DNA of 64,000 nucleotides from the NCBI RefSeq assembly GCF_000238915.1, contig NZ_BAEG01000073.1:1-64000 (forward strand), given 5' to 3'. Positions 35,025-43,119 of the stretch are shown one piece after another. The stretch comes from Arthrobacter globiformis NBRC 12137. Lineage in GTDB: Bacteria > Actinomycetota > Actinomycetes > Actinomycetales > Micrococcaceae. The notes under the pieces are model-generated. The model saw only the letters and a program-made list of their open reading frames with translations. It made no database searches and was not told where the DNA came from. How positions within the stretch are numbered: position 1 is the stretch's first letter; each line of letters begins with the position of its first letter. The translations under genes were made by a program, and so were the position numbers.

Positions 35025-36125
35025 ATGAGCCAGTCCGAAAAAGACGTTCTGCGGGATTCACTCCCGTCCACCGGCACCAGCTTCGATATCCACGGCCTCG
35101 TGGGCATCGATGTTGCTCCCGATACCCCCGGCGAAGCGCAGCTGCGGGACATGCTCGCTCCGTTCCTGGGACCGTCGCGGGCACCGCTCCGGCTGAACGT
35201 CAGCGCGGAAATAGAGGAGGTGGCGGAACAGTCGCACGCCGAGGACGCCTACCGGTTCACGCCGGACTCGCTCTACATCCCCGCGGACCGCGTCCAGGTC
35301 CAGGAAACCCGCGACGGCTACTCCGTCCGGGGCCGTGGCGAGCTGCTGACGGCCGTCATCCCTCTGCTGGACCGGCTCTGCATCAGGCAGAACGCCGCCA
35401 TGATCCACGCGGCGGTGGTTGACTTCCGCGGCTCGGGGGTCCTCCTTCCCGCCTGGGGCGGCGTGGGTAAGACCAGCACGGTCGCGAAGCTCGTAGCCAT
35501 GCCCGGCGTGCGGTTCATGGCCGACGACTGGGCCTTCCTGGATGCCGACGGCATGCTCATGGGCTATGCGAAGCCGATGTTCCTCAAGCCGCACCACCGC
35601 AGGATCTACCCCGAGGTGTTCAGCGGTACCCGCAAGCCCCTCGCCCCGGGCTGGCTCACGAACACGGTGGCCCACCTCGCCACGGCAGTCCATCCGGTGA
35701 TCGTCCGCTACCCGAAGACCGCCGCCTTCACGCGCCGCTGGTCCCCGGAGCACCGGATGGTCCATCCGGAGCTGGTCTTCGGGCAGGAGGGCATCTCGTC
35801 GGCGGCGCTCACCCGGCTGGCCATCTTCCTCGAACGCTATGACGGGTCCGAAGCCCGGCTGGAGACGAGAACCCGCGAATGGATGACTTCCCGCATCGTC
35901 GGGAACTTCCATTCGGAGCTGCCGGTGGTGTCACGGCGGCTGATCGAGGCACTGGGTGCCACCGGCCTCGTTCCGCTGGAGGAATTCTTCAGCCAGAAGG
36001 CGGCAGTGGTACGCCGGGCCTTGGACGACGTGCCCTGCTCCCTGCTCCGGATTCCCGCCTCATGGTCCGCAGACCGGACGTCCGACTACGTTGCCGGCCT
36101 GATCAGCTCCAAGCTGGAGGAGTGA
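35025..36125 (+). CDS. HPr-kinase-like P-loop protein in polysaccharide cluster
   Basis: Protein of 366 residues with a central P-loop, LLPAWGGVGKTSTVAKLVA (Walker A), preceded by NAAMIHAAVVDFRG and followed by FMADDWAFLDADG. That arrangement is the HPr kinase/phosphorylase or PEP-carboxykinase-like fold often seen in capsule and exopolysaccharide clusters. It is not canonical HprK: there is no PTS context and the N-terminus differs. The target is unknown; phosphorylating a glycosyltransferase, polymerase or lipid carrier is possible (inference). ATG follows GGAGGGTACGGGG. One base separates it from the GT2-flippase gene. Confidence 0.65.
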   Translation: MSQSEKDVLRDSLPSTGTSFDIHGLVGIDVAPDTPGEAQLRDMLAPFLGPSRAPLRLNVSAEIEEVAEQSHAEDAYRFTPDSLYIPADRVQVQETRDGYSVRGRGELLTAVIPLLDRLCIRQNAAMIHAAVVDFRGSGVLLPAWGGVGKTSTVAKLVAMPGVRFMADDWAFLDADGMLMGYAKPMFLKPHHRRIYPEVFSGTRKPLAPGWLTNTVAHLATAVHPVIVRYPKTAAFTRRWSPEHRMVHPELVFGQEGISSAALTRLAIFLERYDGSEARLETRTREWMTSRIVGNFHSELPVVSRRLIEALGATGLVPLEEFFSQKAAVVRRALDDVPCSLLRIPASWSADRTSDYVAGLISSKLEE

Positions 36126-36126
36126 C

Positions 36127-38247
36127 GTGGGGGCCCACGTGAGTGACCTCGAGGTGTCCGTGGTGGTTCCTGCGCGGAATGCAGGCCGTTGGCTGGGCGA
36201 ATGCCTGGAATCCATCCGCGCCGAAAAACCGCGGGAGATCATCGTGGTTGACGGCTGTTCCACGGACAACACGGTGGAGATCGCACGGTCCATGGGCGCC
36301 CGCGTCATCTCGGACGAGGGCCGCGGGCTGCCGGCAGCGCGGATGCTCGGCGTCAAGAACGCCCGCTCCGACCTCGTTGCCCTGATCGATTCCGATGTCG
36401 TCCTGCCGCCGGGCGCCCTGGGCGGGCTCCTGGACGAATTTAAGGCCTGCGGCTACGACGGACTGCAGTTCGGCCTGGTCAGCGAAGCGGACGGCCCCGG
36501 GTACTGGGGCGCGGCCCTGGCCTGGCACCACATCCACAGCCGGGTCCGTTCGTGGTTCGGCGTGTGCGCCACCCTCATGTTCCGAAAAGTCCTGCTGTCC
36601 GTGGCGTTCGATGACACCTTCCGCTCAGGTGAGGACATCGAGCTCAGGATAAGGCTCGAAGACGCCGGCTACCGGCTTGGTGTTTCCAGCACCACCGCGG
36701 TGCGGCACAGGTTCATGGACTCGTTCGACGCCGCCCGCGACCAGTGGCTCCAGGACGGCGCCGGGCTGGCCCGCACCGTTCGCAAACACCCCGGCCGCGC
36801 CGGATGGCTGGTGCTGCTGCCGCTGCTGGCGACCATCCGCGGCGTCGGCATGTCGCTGCTGCATGCGCCCCGGTTCCTGGCGTACTGGGCCTGTTTCCTG
36901 GTGTACAACTACAGGTCGATGTTCGGCGAACTTATGCGTCCGCCCGGCACCGGACTGTCCGTGGGCGGGAACGCGGCCTGGCTGACCGCCGCCCGGGTGG
37001 CCCCGATGGCCACCGGTTTCCTGTTCTGGGCGCTGGCGGCGATCATGCTGCCGCCAGCGCAGCTCGGCATGGGTTCCGCCGTCGTGGCCGCAGCGCTCCT
37101 GACCGTGCAGCTGGGGATGTTGGGAGTGGGGCCGGCCACTCTGACCCTGCTCCCCGAACAGTCCGACGGCGGCCGCAGGCTAGTTGCCAGCAGCCTCCTC
37201 ATCGTCGGGGTTTCCACCGTGATTTTGTCCGGTGCCGTGGCAGCGGTGACCTACTCGCTGGGGTCCGGTGTGGGCCTGGCCTGGAACGATCCCGTCCTGA
37301 CCGGGTTGTTCGCCGCCACGGCCGTGTTTGCCGCGGCCGCGTACCAGCTGGACCATGTGGGCGTGGCGCAGGAACGCTCCGACCGCGCCCTGGTGAGGAG
37401 CCTTGCCCAGAGCGTGGTGCAGCTGGCCGTGCTGGCCCTTGCCCTCGCCGGCGGAATCCGGGAAGTGGCAGTGGTGGTCGGGGCGGTGGCCGCCGGAGCC
37501 CTGGCCAGCGTGGTCCTCGGGCTCCGCCAACTCCAGCGCGCCAAGGTGTCACCCGACTGGAAGCACGGGCTCCGCGTCGGACCGGCCCTGCGGCTGCTGA
37601 AGCCCGGCCTGCCGAACCATGCGCTGATGCTCGCCGACCGCGCGCCCGGCTACCTCCTGCCGTTGATCGTGGCCGCCGTCCTCGGCCCGGCCGCAACGGC
37701 GTCCTGGTACATGGTGTGGATGATGGCGTCAGCGATCTTCTTTGTGCCCCAGTCCGCCGGGCTCTCGCTGCAGACCGCGCTGGCCGGCGGCAGGTCACGT
37801 CCCGGGCTGGTCTCGTCTGCGCTCAAGGCCAGCCTCGGCGTCACGCTGGCCGCCGCTGTGATGCTGCTGGCCGCCGGCCCCTTCCTTCTTGGTTTCCTTG
37901 GCCCGGAGTATGCCGCGGCCGCCATATTGCTTCCCGTCCTGGTGCCGGCCCTGCTGCTGGCCTGCGTCACCCAGGTCTACTTCGGCCTTTGCCGTGCCCG
38001 GGGCCGGCTCGCCGAAGCGACGTCGGTGGCGGTGTCCGCAGCCATCCTCATCGTGGCCCCGGCCGCCTTCGCCGCCCAACAGTTCGGCCTCACCGGCGTC
38101 TCGGCCCTCTGGTCCGCCGCCCAGGCCGCCGCAGCCCTGGTGGCCGTCTGGCGCCTCAGGATGCTGACCACCGCCATGCCCGCCGCTGAACCGGTCCAGG
38201 TTGCATCAGCGGTCCTTAACCAGCCGACCGAATTCGAGAAGCCATGA
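36127..38247 (+). CDS. GT2 glycosyltransferase fused to Wzx/MATE-like flippase
   Basis: Fusion of 706 residues. Residues 8-260 form a GT2 domain (SVVVPARNAGRWLGECL, VDGCSTDNTVEIA, IDSDVV, SGEDIELRIRLEDAGY). From about 285 a polytopic domain with about 12 helices follows, resembling the Wzx/MurJ/MATE export fold (PMATGFLFWALAAIM, LPNHALMLADRAPGYLLPLIV). Combining assembly and flipping in one chain suggests the enzyme adds the last sugar of the lipid-linked repeat and hands it over. GTG at 36127 or 36139. The stop overlaps the next gene by ATGA. Fusion has no break in frame. Confidence 0.75.
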   Translation: MGAHVSDLEVSVVVPARNAGRWLGECLESIRAEKPREIIVVDGCSTDNTVEIARSMGARVISDEGRGLPAARMLGVKNARSDLVALIDSDVVLPPGALGGLLDEFKACGYDGLQFGLVSEADGPGYWGAALAWHHIHSRVRSWFGVCATLMFRKVLLSVAFDDTFRSGEDIELRIRLEDAGYRLGVSSTTAVRHRFMDSFDAARDQWLQDGAGLARTVRKHPGRAGWLVLLPLLATIRGVGMSLLHAPRFLAYWACFLVYNYRSMFGELMRPPGTGLSVGGNAAWLTAARVAPMATGFLFWALAAIMLPPAQLGMGSAVVAAALLTVQLGMLGVGPATLTLLPEQSDGGRRLVASSLLIVGVSTVILSGAVAAVTYSLGSGVGLAWNDPVLTGLFAATAVFAAAAYQLDHVGVAQERSDRALVRSLAQSVVQLAVLALALAGGIREVAVVVGAVAAGALASVVLGLRQLQRAKVSPDWKHGLRVGPALRLLKPGLPNHALMLADRAPGYLLPLIVAAVLGPAATASWYMVWMMASAIFFVPQSAGLSLQTALAGGRSRPGLVSSALKASLGVTLAAAVMLLAAGPFLLGFLGPEYAAAAILLPVLVPALLLACVTQVYFGLCRARGRLAEATSVAVSAAILIVAPAAFAAQQFGLTGVSALWSAAQAAAALVAVWRLRMLTTAMPAAEPVQVASAVLNQPTEFEKP

Positions 38248-40274
38248 CACCTGAACCCACCTCCACAGCACCGGCAGCGCCACCGTCACCTGCCCCACCG
38301 ACGCCGGCGCCGCCCTCGCATGCCCCGCACCGGCACGCCGAGCCGAAGCACGGCGAAACACAGCACGGCAGCGGCCACCACGACGCTAAACACAGTGATA
38401 CCAAACACGGTGACACCAAGCACGGCGGGCACGCCGAAATCAAGCACAGCGGTGCCAGGCGCGGCGGGGCTGAACCGCCCGCCGTCGTCCGTCATGGCCC
38501 CACGCCGCCTTGGAAACTGGTGGCACTGGCTGCTTTGGCAGCCACTGCCCTGGCCCTCGGAATCTGGAGCCTGCTGAGTGTGGATACGGCACGGATTGGC
38601 GGGACAGGGCTCGTGGAGGCGGTGCCGCCGGCCTTCTTCGTAGCCATCTTCCTCAGCCTGACCGGGTTCGTGGCAACGCTTAACCTGCGCCGACACACCC
38701 CGGTGCTGCTGGCCACCCAGGTACTGGTCCTCGTGGTGATCCTGCACGCCGCCGACCCCATCGTCCACGGCCTGCCCCGGCTGACGGCCAGTTACCGGCA
38801 CCTTGGCGTCGCCGACTACATTGCCAGCTCCGGGCAGCTGGACACGAGCCTCGACGCCTACTTCAACTGGCCCGGATTCTTTTCTTTTCTGGGGCTGCTG
38901 TCCGGCGCCACCGGCGTCGGGGACCTGATGGGCATCGCCACGTGGGCACCCCTTGGAATGAACCTGCTGCTGCTGGCGCCACTCCTGGCCCTGGCCAGGA
39001 GGCTTACCTCCCACCCCCGGCAGGCATGGGCCGGCGTGTGGCTCTTCTACCTGGCCAGCTGGGTGGGGCAGGACTACCTCGCGCCGCAGGCCTACGCCTT
39101 CCTGCTCCTGGTCACGCTGGTCGCATGCCTTCTGAGCGCCTTCAGCGGCTGGGCCTGGCCCACCGGAAGCAACCGCTTCACGAGGTTCCTGGCCCACCAC
39201 GTGACCAAGCTTGATCCGACTGTCCCGCACCAGGGCATGTCCAGCCCTCCGCCGGTGGATACCGCAATCCTGCTGGTCATCAGCGCCGGACTCCTCGTGG
39301 CCATGACGGCCTCGCACCAGCTCACACCCTTCGCGGCCATCCCGATCCTCACCGTGTTCCTCCTGAGCGGCCGGCTCCGGATGCCGTCCCTGCCGATCCT
39401 TGCCGTGGTGCTGTCGTCCGGGTGGCTCGTGTTTGTGGCGAGCGACTTCTTTGACGGCCACCTGACCCAGCTGTTCGGATCGTTCGGCGACGTCGAGGGC
39501 CACACCCTCGGGGTCGTGACGCAGAGGGTTGGCGGCAGCGACGCCCACGTGCTGGTGGTTTACACCCGGCTCGCCGAAGTGGCCATGGTTTGGCTTCTGG
39601 CCGCGCTCGGGGCTTTCATGGCGCACCGGCGGCGCACAGCCTGGCTGACCGCGGCGCTCGGGGCACTTGCTCCACTCACCCTCATTCCCGGCCAGCCCTA
39701 CGGCGGCGAACTGCTGCTCCGCCTGTACCTGTTCAGCCTGCCGTTCGCCGCTTGCCTCGCCGTACTGACGCTCCTGCCGGACCGTCCCGGCGGGCCCGGC
39801 TGGCGCCGTGCGTTTGCGCTGCTGGTGATGGGATCGGTCCTGGCATCCGCCACCGTGGTCAGCCGCTACGGCAACGACAGCATGGAGAAGTTCACGCCAG
39901 ACGAAATCTCACTGGTCAACCAGCTGTACGCCACGGCGCCGGATGGATCGGTCCTCATTGAGGTGGTGCACGACACTCCGTGGAAGTTCCAGAAGTACGC
40001 AGACTACGACTACCGTGCCCTGCTGCTGGCCGAACCGAGGCCCGGCGCAGGACCGCTGTCCTGCGATCCGGCCGACAGGATCGCCCAGCAGTCAGGTGCC
40101 TACCTGATCGTCACCACAAGCCAGAAGCGGGCCGCGGACCTGCTCGAAACAACACCCCCCGGGGATATTGACCGTTTCATCGCCACCTGCGGCAGTTCGC
40201 CGGGCTGGTCGAAGCTGTTTGAGAACGCCGGTGGCGTGGTCTTCCATATTCAAGGAGCAGGCAATGGCAATTGA
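38244..40274 (+). CDS. Polytopic membrane protein, possible polysaccharide polymerase
   Basis: Protein of 676 residues that I do not recognise by family. A cytosolic N-terminus (1-80) is Pro-rich, then strikingly His/Lys-rich with repeats of the type KHSDTKHGDTKHGG. About 11 transmembrane helices follow to residue 520, then an extracytoplasmic or cytosolic C-terminal domain of 130 residues (FTPDEISLVNQLYATAPDGS). The topology fits a Wzy-type polymerase or a GT-C glycosyltransferase, and cluster position supports that, but no catalytic motif is evident. Overlaps the flippase fusion by 4 bp and the next small gene by 11 bp. Confidence 0.55.
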   Translation: MTPEPTSTAPAAPPSPAPPTPAPPSHAPHRHAEPKHGETQHGSGHHDAKHSDTKHGDTKHGGHAEIKHSGARRGGAEPPAVVRHGPTPPWKLVALAALAATALALGIWSLLSVDTARIGGTGLVEAVPPAFFVAIFLSLTGFVATLNLRRHTPVLLATQVLVLVVILHAADPIVHGLPRLTASYRHLGVADYIASSGQLDTSLDAYFNWPGFFSFLGLLSGATGVGDLMGIATWAPLGMNLLLLAPLLALARRLTSHPRQAWAGVWLFYLASWVGQDYLAPQAYAFLLLVTLVACLLSAFSGWAWPTGSNRFTRFLAHHVTKLDPTVPHQGMSSPPPVDTAILLVISAGLLVAMTASHQLTPFAAIPILTVFLLSGRLRMPSLPILAVVLSSGWLVFVASDFFDGHLTQLFGSFGDVEGHTLGVVTQRVGGSDAHVLVVYTRLAEVAMVWLLAALGAFMAHRRRTAWLTAALGALAPLTLIPGQPYGGELLLRLYLFSLPFAACLAVLTLLPDRPGGPGWRRAFALLVMGSVLASATVVSRYGNDSMEKFTPDEISLVNQLYATAPDGSVLIEVVHDTPWKFQKYADYDYRALLLAEPRPGAGPLSCDPADRIAQQSGAYLIVTTSQKRAADLLETTPPGDIDRFIATCGSSPGWSKLFENAGGVVFHIQGAGNGN

Positions 40275-40680
40275 TCGTAAACACATCGCATGGGTGGTGG
40301 CCGCCGTCGCCGTCGCCGCTGTGCCGCTGTCATTTTTCGGTCCGGAGGGACTGCGGATGCTGGTCATCGGCCTCCTGATGCTCGCCGGGCCGGGAACGGC
40401 CCTGGTGCTCTACATTCGGCTCGGCTCCGCCGGCACCGACGGCACCGACGACGCCGACGGTGCCGGCGCCCACCGCTCGGCAGCGCAGAGCACCCTTCCG
40501 CTGGCCATCTCCATCGCCGTGGCATCAAGCCTGGCCCTGTCCACGATCGTGGCCACGGCCATGGTCTTTGCCCGGATGTGGTCCCCGCCGGTGGCAGTGC
40601 TCGTACTGTCGCTCATCACCCTCCTCCTGCTGGCCCTCGGAGCCAAGCGGTTCCCGGTCTCTGCGGCGGGTGCGTCATGA
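40264..40680 (+). CDS. Small four-helix membrane protein
   Basis: Protein of 138 residues with about four hydrophobic helices: HIAWVVAAVAVAAVPLSFF, GLRMLVIGLLMLAGPGTALVLYI, LPLAISIAVASSLALSTIVATAM and VAVLVLSLITLLLLALGA. A Gly/Asp/Ala loop (GTDGTDDADGAGAH) joins the two halves. Unknown family. ATG at 40264 lies inside the previous gene, giving an 11-bp overlap; its stop overlaps the next gene by ATGA. Tight coupling implies a subunit or accessory of the neighbouring membrane protein. Confidence 0.65.
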   Translation: MAIDRKHIAWVVAAVAVAAVPLSFFGPEGLRMLVIGLLMLAGPGTALVLYIRLGSAGTDGTDDADGAGAHRSAAQSTLPLAISIAVASSLALSTIVATAMVFARMWSPPVAVLVLSLITLLLLALGAKRFPVSAAGAS

Positions 40681-40847
40681 TCATCTTCTTGACTGGTCTT
40701 GCCACCGTCGTGGCGGTGGTCACGTGTGATGCCTTGCGCATTGTTCGGCCGGATGCTCCCCTGCCGAAAGCTGCGGTGTACGCCGCAGCGGCTCTCCTTT
40801 CCCTAATCTGCGTTTCGCTTCTGACCAGGCTGATCCAACTGCTGTGA
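40677..40847 (+). CDS. Two-helix micro membrane protein
   Basis: Only 56 residues: MIIFLTGLATVVAVVTCDAL, a short polar turn (RIVRPDAPLPK), and AAVYAAAALLSLICVSLLTRL. No family recognised. It overlaps the previous stop as ATGA, and ends 98 bp before the secreted protein at 40946. Translational coupling makes it a credible real gene despite its size. Confidence 0.55.
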   Translation: MIIFLTGLATVVAVVTCDALRIVRPDAPLPKAAVYAAAALLSLICVSLLTRLIQLL

Positions 40848-40945
40848 CGGCGTTTCGCTCCTGGCCGGCCTGCCCGGCTGCTGGACCGGGACCGGCACGC
40901 AGTGCCGGTGCACCCCGAACCGAACATAATAGTGAGGACTACCAA

Positions 40946-41680
40946 ATGCGCAAGCTGAAAAAACTGGGCACCCTGGGCACCATCGGCGTCCTGATGACAG
41001 GCGGGCTGATCCTCGGCTCGTCACCTGCCAATGCGGTGACCTGCAGCAATTCCAAGACGCTGCCGACAAACTCACTGACCGGCACCACGGTAACGGCCAC
41101 AAGCTTCGAGGCCGGTTCCTTCTCCCCGTTTGTGGCCACCACGGCGGGCACCGGAACGGCAACCGTCAGCACGTCGCAGCGCGTGTCCGGTACCTGTTCC
41201 GCGAAGCTGCACGTGACCTCGGACTCCGGTTCGCTGGCCAAGCTGTCCCTCTCCCTGGGCTCCGCCGTCAAGAGTGCCAACGCCGACGGCTGGTTCAACA
41301 TCACCAGGGCGGGACTCACAGGCAACGACGTCCCCTACCTGCGGTTCTTCACGAACGGCACGCGGATCGCAGATATCTACCGGTACAACAGCAACGGCCA
41401 GTTGTGGCTGCGCGTCACGGCGCCCAACGGCACCTTCTCCTACACCAAGCTGAAGTCCTCCACCATCCCGCTGAGCACCTGGCACCGGGCCCAGATGGAG
41501 GTCACGGCCAACGGCAGCGCCTCCACCATCAAGGTGTGGTTTGACGGAGCACTGGAGTTCTCCAGCAGCGCCGTGAACCTCGGCGTCTCAAGCCTGACGC
41601 ACGTGCAGCTTGGAGCAGAGCACTCCCGCCAGATGGGCGACGAATACATCGACAACGTCATCGTCAAGAAGTCGCCCTAG
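40946..41680 (+). CDS. Secreted LamG/concanavalin-like beta-sandwich protein
   Basis: Exported protein of 244 residues. Signal peptide LGTLGTIGVLMTGGLILGSSPANA, mature N-terminus near VTCSNSK. The rest reads as a single beta-sandwich with FEAGSFSPF, GWFNITRAGLTG, ADIYRYNSNGQLWLRV, WHRAQMEVTANG and KVWFDGALEF. This is the pattern of LamG-like or polysaccharide-lyase-associated carbohydrate-binding domains. No catalytic residues identified; it is probably a structural or glycan-binding surface protein. ATG follows GTGAGGACTACC. Last gene of the polysaccharide cluster, followed by a strong terminator. Confidence 0.7.
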   Translation: MRKLKKLGTLGTIGVLMTGGLILGSSPANAVTCSNSKTLPTNSLTGTTVTATSFEAGSFSPFVATTAGTGTATVSTSQRVSGTCSAKLHVTSDSGSLAKLSLSLGSAVKSANADGWFNITRAGLTGNDVPYLRFFTNGTRIADIYRYNSNGQLWLRVTAPNGTFSYTKLKSSTIPLSTWHRAQMEVTANGSASTIKVWFDGALEFSSSAVNLGVSSLTHVQLGAEHSRQMGDEYIDNVIVKKSP

Positions 41681-41697
41681 CTGAAGCGGGCACGTTT

Positions 41698-41740
41698 ACG
41701 GCACGGCAGGCGGTGGCCGGTAGTACGCCTGCCGTGCCGT
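41698..41740 (+). terminator. Terminator of the polysaccharide cluster
   Basis: ACGGCACGGCAGGCG and CGCCTGCCGTGCCGT form a perfect 15-bp stem with a 13-nt loop, followed by TCTGTGCTCT. Confidence 0.8.
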
Positions 41741-41779
41741 TCTGTGCTCTGCTGGGGGCGTGCTGTGCTGGGCGCGGAC

Positions 41780-41785
41780 TAGACT
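41780..41785 (+). promoter_or_regulatory. -10 box of probable leaderless gene
   Basis: TAGACT ends 7 nt before the ATG at 41793; the intervening CTCCCCC has no ribosome site. Confidence 0.55.
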
Positions 41786-41792
41786 CTCCCCC

Positions 41793-42668
41793 ATGGCCGT
41801 CTACCTCGATCCGCCGCTCTGGCCTGCCCACGAAACACTGTTTTCGCACCTGATTTCGGACACCTCCCTGGCGGAACTGCATGCGTTCGCCGCCGCTGCG
41901 GGCATCCCGGAGCGGGCATTCGACGGCGACCACTACGACGTCCCGCAGCGCCGCTATGACGATCTGGTGGCCGCAGGTGCCATTCCGGTGGAGGCCCGGG
42001 TCCTGGTCCGTAAACTCATTGCCAGCGGGCTCAGGATCCCGGCGCGCAGCCGAACCAAGTCCCTCAAGACTCCCCTGCTCAACCGTTGGAACATGGTGAT
42101 GCCAGGCCATGACGCCCTGTTCCTGGACCTGCTGGACCGCTGGAGCGAGAGCCACCGCAGGTACCACGGCTGCACCCATCTGCTCGCCGTGCTGGAAGCC
42201 CTCGACCTGCTCACCGCACCCGCCCGGCCGCCGCGCACCGTGCTGCTGGCGGCCTGGTTCCACGACGCCGTCTACCGGGGAGTCGCCGGCCAGGACGAGG
42301 AGGAATCCGCCCGGCTCGCCGAGCTCAGGCTCGGCGAGGCCGGCCTCCCGGAGGCCGAGGTGGACGAAGTGGCGCGGCTGGTCCGGCTCACTTCGGATCA
42401 CCTTCCGGAGGCAGGGGACGACGACGGCGCACTCCTCTGCGACGCCGACCTGTCAGTTCTGGGCGGGGAACCGGAGCCGTACGCCCGGTATGTGGCTGCG
42501 GTCCGGGAAGATTATGCGCACATCGGCGACGCCGATTTTGCGGCCGGAAGGGCCGCCGTCGTCCGCCAGCTGCTGGCACTGGACCCGCTCTTCCATACTG
42601 AGCGGGCCAGAAGGCTGTGGCTGGACGCCGCCCGGCGGAACCTGCAGGGCGAACTGGGTCAGCGGTAG
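41793..42668 (+). CDS. DUF4031 - HD-domain phosphohydrolase fusion
   Basis: Protein of 291 residues. N-terminal DUF4031 (1-85): MAVYLDPPLWPAHETLFSHL and FDGDHYDVPQRRYDDLVAAGA. C-terminal HD-superfamily domain: HGCTHLLAVLEALD, LAAWFHDAVYRG with the HD pair, and LLCDADLSVLGG with a later metal-ligand Asp. The C-terminal family is predicted to be a metal-dependent phosphohydrolase; the DUF4031 role is unknown. A TAGACT box 7 nt upstream and no Shine-Dalgarno sequence point to leaderless expression. Its last 10 bp overlap the convergent yccF gene. Confidence 0.75.
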   Translation: MAVYLDPPLWPAHETLFSHLISDTSLAELHAFAAAAGIPERAFDGDHYDVPQRRYDDLVAAGAIPVEARVLVRKLIASGLRIPARSRTKSLKTPLLNRWNMVMPGHDALFLDLLDRWSESHRRYHGCTHLLAVLEALDLLTAPARPPRTVLLAAWFHDAVYRGVAGQDEEESARLAELRLGEAGLPEAEVDEVARLVRLTSDHLPEAGDDDGALLCDADLSVLGGEPEPYARYVAAVREDYAHIGDADFAAGRAAVVRQLLALDPLFHTERARRLWLDAARRNLQGELGQR

Positions 42669-43060
42669 GCGGCGATGAACGGCCTGTCGGTGGGCACGAT
42701 CTGCTTGCCCAGCGGCATCAGGGAAACCGGGATCAGCTTCAGGTTGGCGATGGCCAGCGGGATGCCGATGATGGTCAGGGCCATGGCCACAGCCGTGACC
42801 ACGTGCCCAATCGCGATCCAGATGCCGGCCACCAGCAGCCAGATCACGTTGCCGAGCAGCGAAAACACACCGTTGCCGCCCGGCCTGTCCACCACCATCC
42901 GCCCGAAGGGCCAGAGGGTGTAGGACGCGATCCGGAAGGAGGCGATGCCCCAGGGGATGGTCACGATGAGCAGGCAGCAGATAACGCCGGCGGCGAAGTA
43001 GCCAAGCGCCAGCCAGAAACCGCCGAAAACCAGCCAGATGATGTTCAGGAGTGTCTTCAT
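42659..43060 (-). CDS. YccF-family inner membrane protein
   Basis: Protein of 133 residues with two repeated YccF units: NIIWLVFGGFWLALGYFAAGV then NVIWLLVAGIWIAIGHVVTAV, each followed by IPWGIASFRIA or IPLAIANLKLI and a P-[FL]-G motif. About four membrane helices. Widespread in bacteria; function unknown. Convergent with, and overlapping, the DUF4031-HD gene. Single gene with its own start at 43060. Confidence 0.85.
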   Translation of the reverse strand: MKTLLNIIWLVFGGFWLALGYFAAGVICCLLIVTIPWGIASFRIASYTLWPFGRMVVDRPGGNGVFSLLGNVIWLLVAGIWIAIGHVVTAVAMALTIIGIPLAIANLKLIPVSLMPLGKQIVPTDRPFIAAYR

Positions 43061-43119
43061 CCGTCCATTCTGCCGGTCAGGAAGCCTGAAGGGTCTCGGG
43101 ATCTGCCCTGATTTAACCC

